Assembly: GCA_039920305.1 (NCBI GenBank)
Contig: JBDSEA010000087.1
Coordinates: 1-16,790, forward strand
Reading direction: 5' to 3'
Length of the DNA stretch: 16,790 bases
Source: DASRAJ01 sp039920305
GTDB taxonomy: Bacteria > Bacteroidota > Bacteroidia > Chitinophagales > UBA10324
The translations under genes were made by a program, and so were the position numbers. How positions within the stretch are numbered: the first letter of the stretch is position 1; every line of letters starts with the position of its first letter. Under the pieces are notes generated by a model. The model was not told where the DNA came from. It did no database searches and worked only from the letters and a program-made list of their open reading frames with translations. Shown here in pieces: positions 15,214 through 16,790 of this stretch.

Positions 15214-15232
15214 GTTTCCATAATTTTACCTC

Positions 15233-15499
15233 ATGGAAGAAAAAAAGAAGGAGGGCGGGGATAATTTTCTCTGCTTTCCTGAAGTAACATTCGCTGCTTC
15301 GAAACGGATTACTTTCTTCAGTTCATTTGAAGAGGCGGAAGATCATCAACACCAATCAATGGCGGATATGACTCCGGAGCAACGGATGCAAAACCTTGTT
15401 GTGATGCAGAAAATGTTCATGAGTCCATATCTCTTACCTGATAAAAAATTTCCGTTGCTAAAGCGAATCATCACCATTGAAAAAGGTGTATTCAAATGA
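15233..15499 (+). CDS. Small 'SFEEAE' protein, putative partner of the downstream nucleotidyltransferase
   Basis: This is an uncharacterised cytoplasmic protein of 88 residues with no signal peptide or membrane segment. The N-terminus is Lys/Glu/Gly-rich. The core RITFFSSFEEAEDHQHQSMA (25-44) followed by MTPEQRMQNLVVMQKMF (46-62) looks like the short conserved module I recall immediately upstream of AbiEii-like nucleotidyltransferases in many Bacteroidota and other phyla. Its stop overlaps the NTase start as ATGA (15496-15499), indicating translational coupling. A strong terminator lies just upstream, so the pair needs its own promoter; TAATTTTA (15221-15228) is one base off TAnnTTTG and would give an almost leaderless mRNA. 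The family is undescribed functionally as far as I know. It may be an antitoxin, adaptor or inhibitor; that is inference from size, coupling and partner. Confidence 0.7.
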   Translation: MEEKKKEGGDNFLCFPEVTFAASKRITFFSSFEEAEDHQHQSMADMTPEQRMQNLVVMQKMFMSPYLLPDKKFPLLKRIITIEKGVFK

Positions 15500-15969
15500 C
15501 TTTTACGGAAGAGTTTGAAGAGCTGCTTCGTGCCTTCAAAAAATTCAATGTTGACTATATGCTGGTTGGAGCTTATGCATTGAATTTTCATGGCTACAAT
15601 CGCTCTACCAGCGATCTTGATGTTTGGGCAAAGTCATCGGTGGAAAATCAAAATAAAATTAATGATGCATTACGCTATATGGGTTTTGCTGAAAAAGGAT
15701 TAAAGCAGCTCATGTCGCTGGATTTTAATAAGTCTTTTATTTTTAGTGTGGGTGAGAAACCAAGATGTGTGGAAATTTTTAATTCCATCACAGGAGTGAA
15801 ATACGAGGATGCTGAAAAACACAAGATATCCTTTGAATTCGCAAATGGATTGGTTGTGGACTTTATTGAGTGGCGCGATTTGGTTATTAATAAATTGCTT
15901 ACCGGAAGGCTGAAAGATCAGGCGGATGTGGAGGAGCTTCAAAAGATAATTAACCTTAAATGGAAATAG
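15496..15969 (+). CDS. Minimal nucleotidyltransferase, AbiEii/DUF6036-like, putative toxin-antitoxin component
   Basis: This is a single-domain pol-beta-fold nucleotidyltransferase of 157 residues. The active-site block is MLVGAYALNFHGYNRSTSDL (22-41), with G25-A26 in place of the usual GS/GG and the metal-binding pair D40-x-D42. The third carboxylate appears to be E93 in CVEIFNSITGVKYEDA (91-106), where most relatives have Asp. The tail FIEWRDLVINKLLTGRLKDQ (123-142) followed by ADVEEL carries the K133/R138 'LI-x2-K-x4-GR-x-KD-x2-D' signature of AbiEii-like proteins. Relatives transfer nucleotides to tRNA ends or proteins, as toxins (AbiEii, MenT) or, in HEPN-MNT pairs, as antitoxins. Here the partner is not HEPN. 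It is coupled by a 4-bp overlap to the small upstream gene. The acceptor, and which of the two is toxic, are unknown. Confidence 0.82.
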   Translation: MTFTEEFEELLRAFKKFNVDYMLVGAYALNFHGYNRSTSDLDVWAKSSVENQNKINDALRYMGFAEKGLKQLMSLDFNKSFIFSVGEKPRCVEIFNSITGVKYEDAEKHKISFEFANGLVVDFIEWRDLVINKLLTGRLKDQADVEELQKIINLKWK

Positions 15970-16027
15970 ACGTGACAAAATTTTTTTCGTGCAAAGGAAT
16001 TTGTAAATTGCTTCATTTTATCACATA

Positions 16028-16525
16028 ATGATGAACCCAGACTTTCACCCGCAATCCAGATTGTGGCTCTATCTCAGTAACCGAAGGCTCACTGATGCAG
16101 AGGTGAATGAAATTAATATATCTCTGATCAATTTTTGCAATGAATGGACTGCACACGGCTCCCAGCTCCGTTCCCGGGGTGATGTGCTGCACCACCGCTT
16201 CATCCGGTTAATGGTTGATCAAACTGCAGCGGGTGCCAGCGGCTGCTCCATTGATAAGTCTGTCCATTTTATTCAGCAGATTGAAATAAAATATGGTGTG
16301 GAGCTTTTCAACCGGATGATTTTTGCCCGGCGGGAGAAGGAACAAATTCTCACCGGTAACTTAAATGAAATCCCAAAGTTATTTGATGAAGGAATTATTA
16401 ATCCTGAAACTATTGTGTTCGATACGCTGGTAAACTCTAAGAAGGATTTTGATGATCGGTTTGAAATCCCGTTATCAAAAAGCTGGATGTTCAGGCGAAT
16501 AAAAGGAGAGAGGATATTGCTTTAG
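16028..16525 (+). CDS. Conserved Bacteroidota protein of unknown function (often mislabelled 'ABC transporter ATPase')
   Basis: This is a soluble protein of 165 residues without a signal peptide or membrane segment. I recognise it as a family widespread in Bacteroidota by RLWLYLSNRRLTDAEV (11-26), NEWTAHGSQL (38-47) and VDQTAAGASGCSIDKSVHFI (63-82). Relatives carry the automatic label 'ABC transporter ATPase', but there is no Walker A (GxxxxGK[ST]), no Walker B and no LSGGQ, so that label is unsupported. The invariant-looking H43, D64, C73 and D76 could form a metal or catalytic site, which is speculation. Tandem ATGs (16028, 16031) leave the start uncertain by one codon. It stands alone between the NTase cassette (58 bp away) and a structured spacer. 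No function is proposed. Confidence 0.8.
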   Translation: MMNPDFHPQSRLWLYLSNRRLTDAEVNEINISLINFCNEWTAHGSQLRSRGDVLHHRFIRLMVDQTAAGASGCSIDKSVHFIQQIEIKYGVELFNRMIFARREKEQILTGNLNEIPKLFDEGIINPETIVFDTLVNSKKDFDDRFEIPLSKSWMFRRIKGERILL

Positions 16526-16600
16526 TAATGCTTCAATTTAACGGGAGCTGCCGGGGAATCCGGGTAGTGCGCATTACGGATTAATTCCGGTTAGTTCCGG
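16525..16600. other. CCGG-rich structured segment in the 206-bp spacer
   Basis: GTAATGC (16525-16531) pairs perfectly with GCATTAC (16571-16577), enclosing CCGG-ggaat-CCGG (16551-16563), which can form an inner hairpin. Two more CCGG sites follow in the direct repeat TTCCGGTtagTTCCGGTaaa (16585-16604), giving four CCGG in 50 bp. There is no T-tract directly after the outer stem. The rest of the spacer to 16731 is AT-rich with a T10 run around 16680-16689 and no gene that I can support. Confidence 0.4.
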
Positions 16601-16731
16601 TAAAAAAGGGATCAAAATTAATTTGGTGTCGCGCTGGTGCAAATCTTCTCTCTGTATAATTTCATCCATTACAATTTTCGTTTTTTTTTGAATCGTCATT
16701 TGGATTTTGTATCCTTAATATACAATAGTCT

Positions 16732-16790
16732 ATGGCAATAAAAACTCCGCAGCAACCGCAAAGCGATGACAATACCGGGCTAACCACGCG
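16732..16790 (+). CDS. Probable 5' end of a gene leaving the window
   Basis: The ATG at 16732 opens a frame with no stop to the window edge (19 full codons, beginning MAIKTPQQPQSDDNTG). The hydrophilic, Gln/Pro/Asp-rich start looks like a disordered N-terminal tail of a cytoplasmic protein and not a signal peptide. TTTG at 16699-16702 could be a -33 box, but the -7 match is poor. With so few codons the protein cannot be identified, and the start could be wrong. Confidence 0.4.
   Translation, partial: MAIKTPQQPQSDDNTGLTT

Noticed and set aside
15496..15969. HEPN-MNT toxin-antitoxin pair
   Set aside because: The partner protein lacks the HEPN R-x4-6-H motif and helical layout, so only a general NTase-type pair is supported.
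16028..16525. ABC transporter ATPase as the product name
   Set aside because: No Walker A, Walker B or LSGGQ motif is present in the 165 residues.
1..16790. CRISPR arrays, tRNA/rRNA genes, insertion sequences or prophage
   Set aside because: On reading both strands I saw no regularly spaced direct repeats, tRNA-like cloverleaf ending, transposase, integrase or phage structural gene.

Overview
The window looks chromosomal and comes from a member of the Bacteroidota. The evidence is a PorQ-type type IX secretion (T9SS) protein, two secreted proteins with C-terminal T9SS type A sorting domains, a family-typical short acyl-CoA desaturase, and repeated promoter elements of the Bacteroidota form TTTG/TTG - about 19 bp - TAnnTT(T/C)G. 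I cannot place it below phylum with confidence; a Chitinophagia-, Saprospiria- or Sphingobacteriia-like lineage is plausible. I see no tRNA, rRNA, CRISPR array, transposase, integrase or phage gene.

Layout. (1) 1-2105: the end of a polysaccharide locus, with the C-terminal part of an RmlD/epimerase-type reductase, a small YtxH-like membrane protein and a DUF1972 glycosyltransferase. (2) 2142-4285: a fatty acid desaturase converging on folC with only 4 bp between the stop codons, then a compact divergent folC/porQ promoter region whose two -7 elements abut. (3) 4370-7099: porQ-cmk-ispH in one direction with short gaps, joining T9SS function, pyrimidine nucleotide metabolism and isoprenoid synthesis. 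(4) 7118-12041, minus strand: a secreted cytochrome c / copper monooxygenase-like T9SS cargo, a PyrR-like phosphoribosyltransferase and a large subtilisin-family T9SS cargo protease. Each has its own recognisable promoter. (5) 12084-15213: a 700-residue membrane Fe-S oxidoreductase (DsrM/NarI-like membrane part, two [4Fe-4S] motifs, two CCG modules), then an OmpA-family lipoprotein closed by a strong terminator. (6) 15233-15969: a two-gene cassette overlapping by 4 bp, made of a small 'SFEEAE' protein and a minimal nucleotidyltransferase, resembling a toxin-antitoxin pair. (7) 16028-16790: a conserved Bacteroidota protein often labelled 'ABC transporter ATPase' without the motifs for it, a CCGG-rich structured spacer, and the first codons of a gene that leaves the window.

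How the parts work together. PorQ belongs to the outer-membrane machinery that processes and attaches T9SS cargo, and the two minus-strand genes encode cargo that would use it. Most genes are housekeeping or lineage-core. The most interesting candidates are the NTase/small-protein cassette, the secreted heme-copper protein, the fused membrane Fe-S oxidoreductase (possibly an ETF:menaquinone-type oxidoreductase), and the dyad in the porQ leader.
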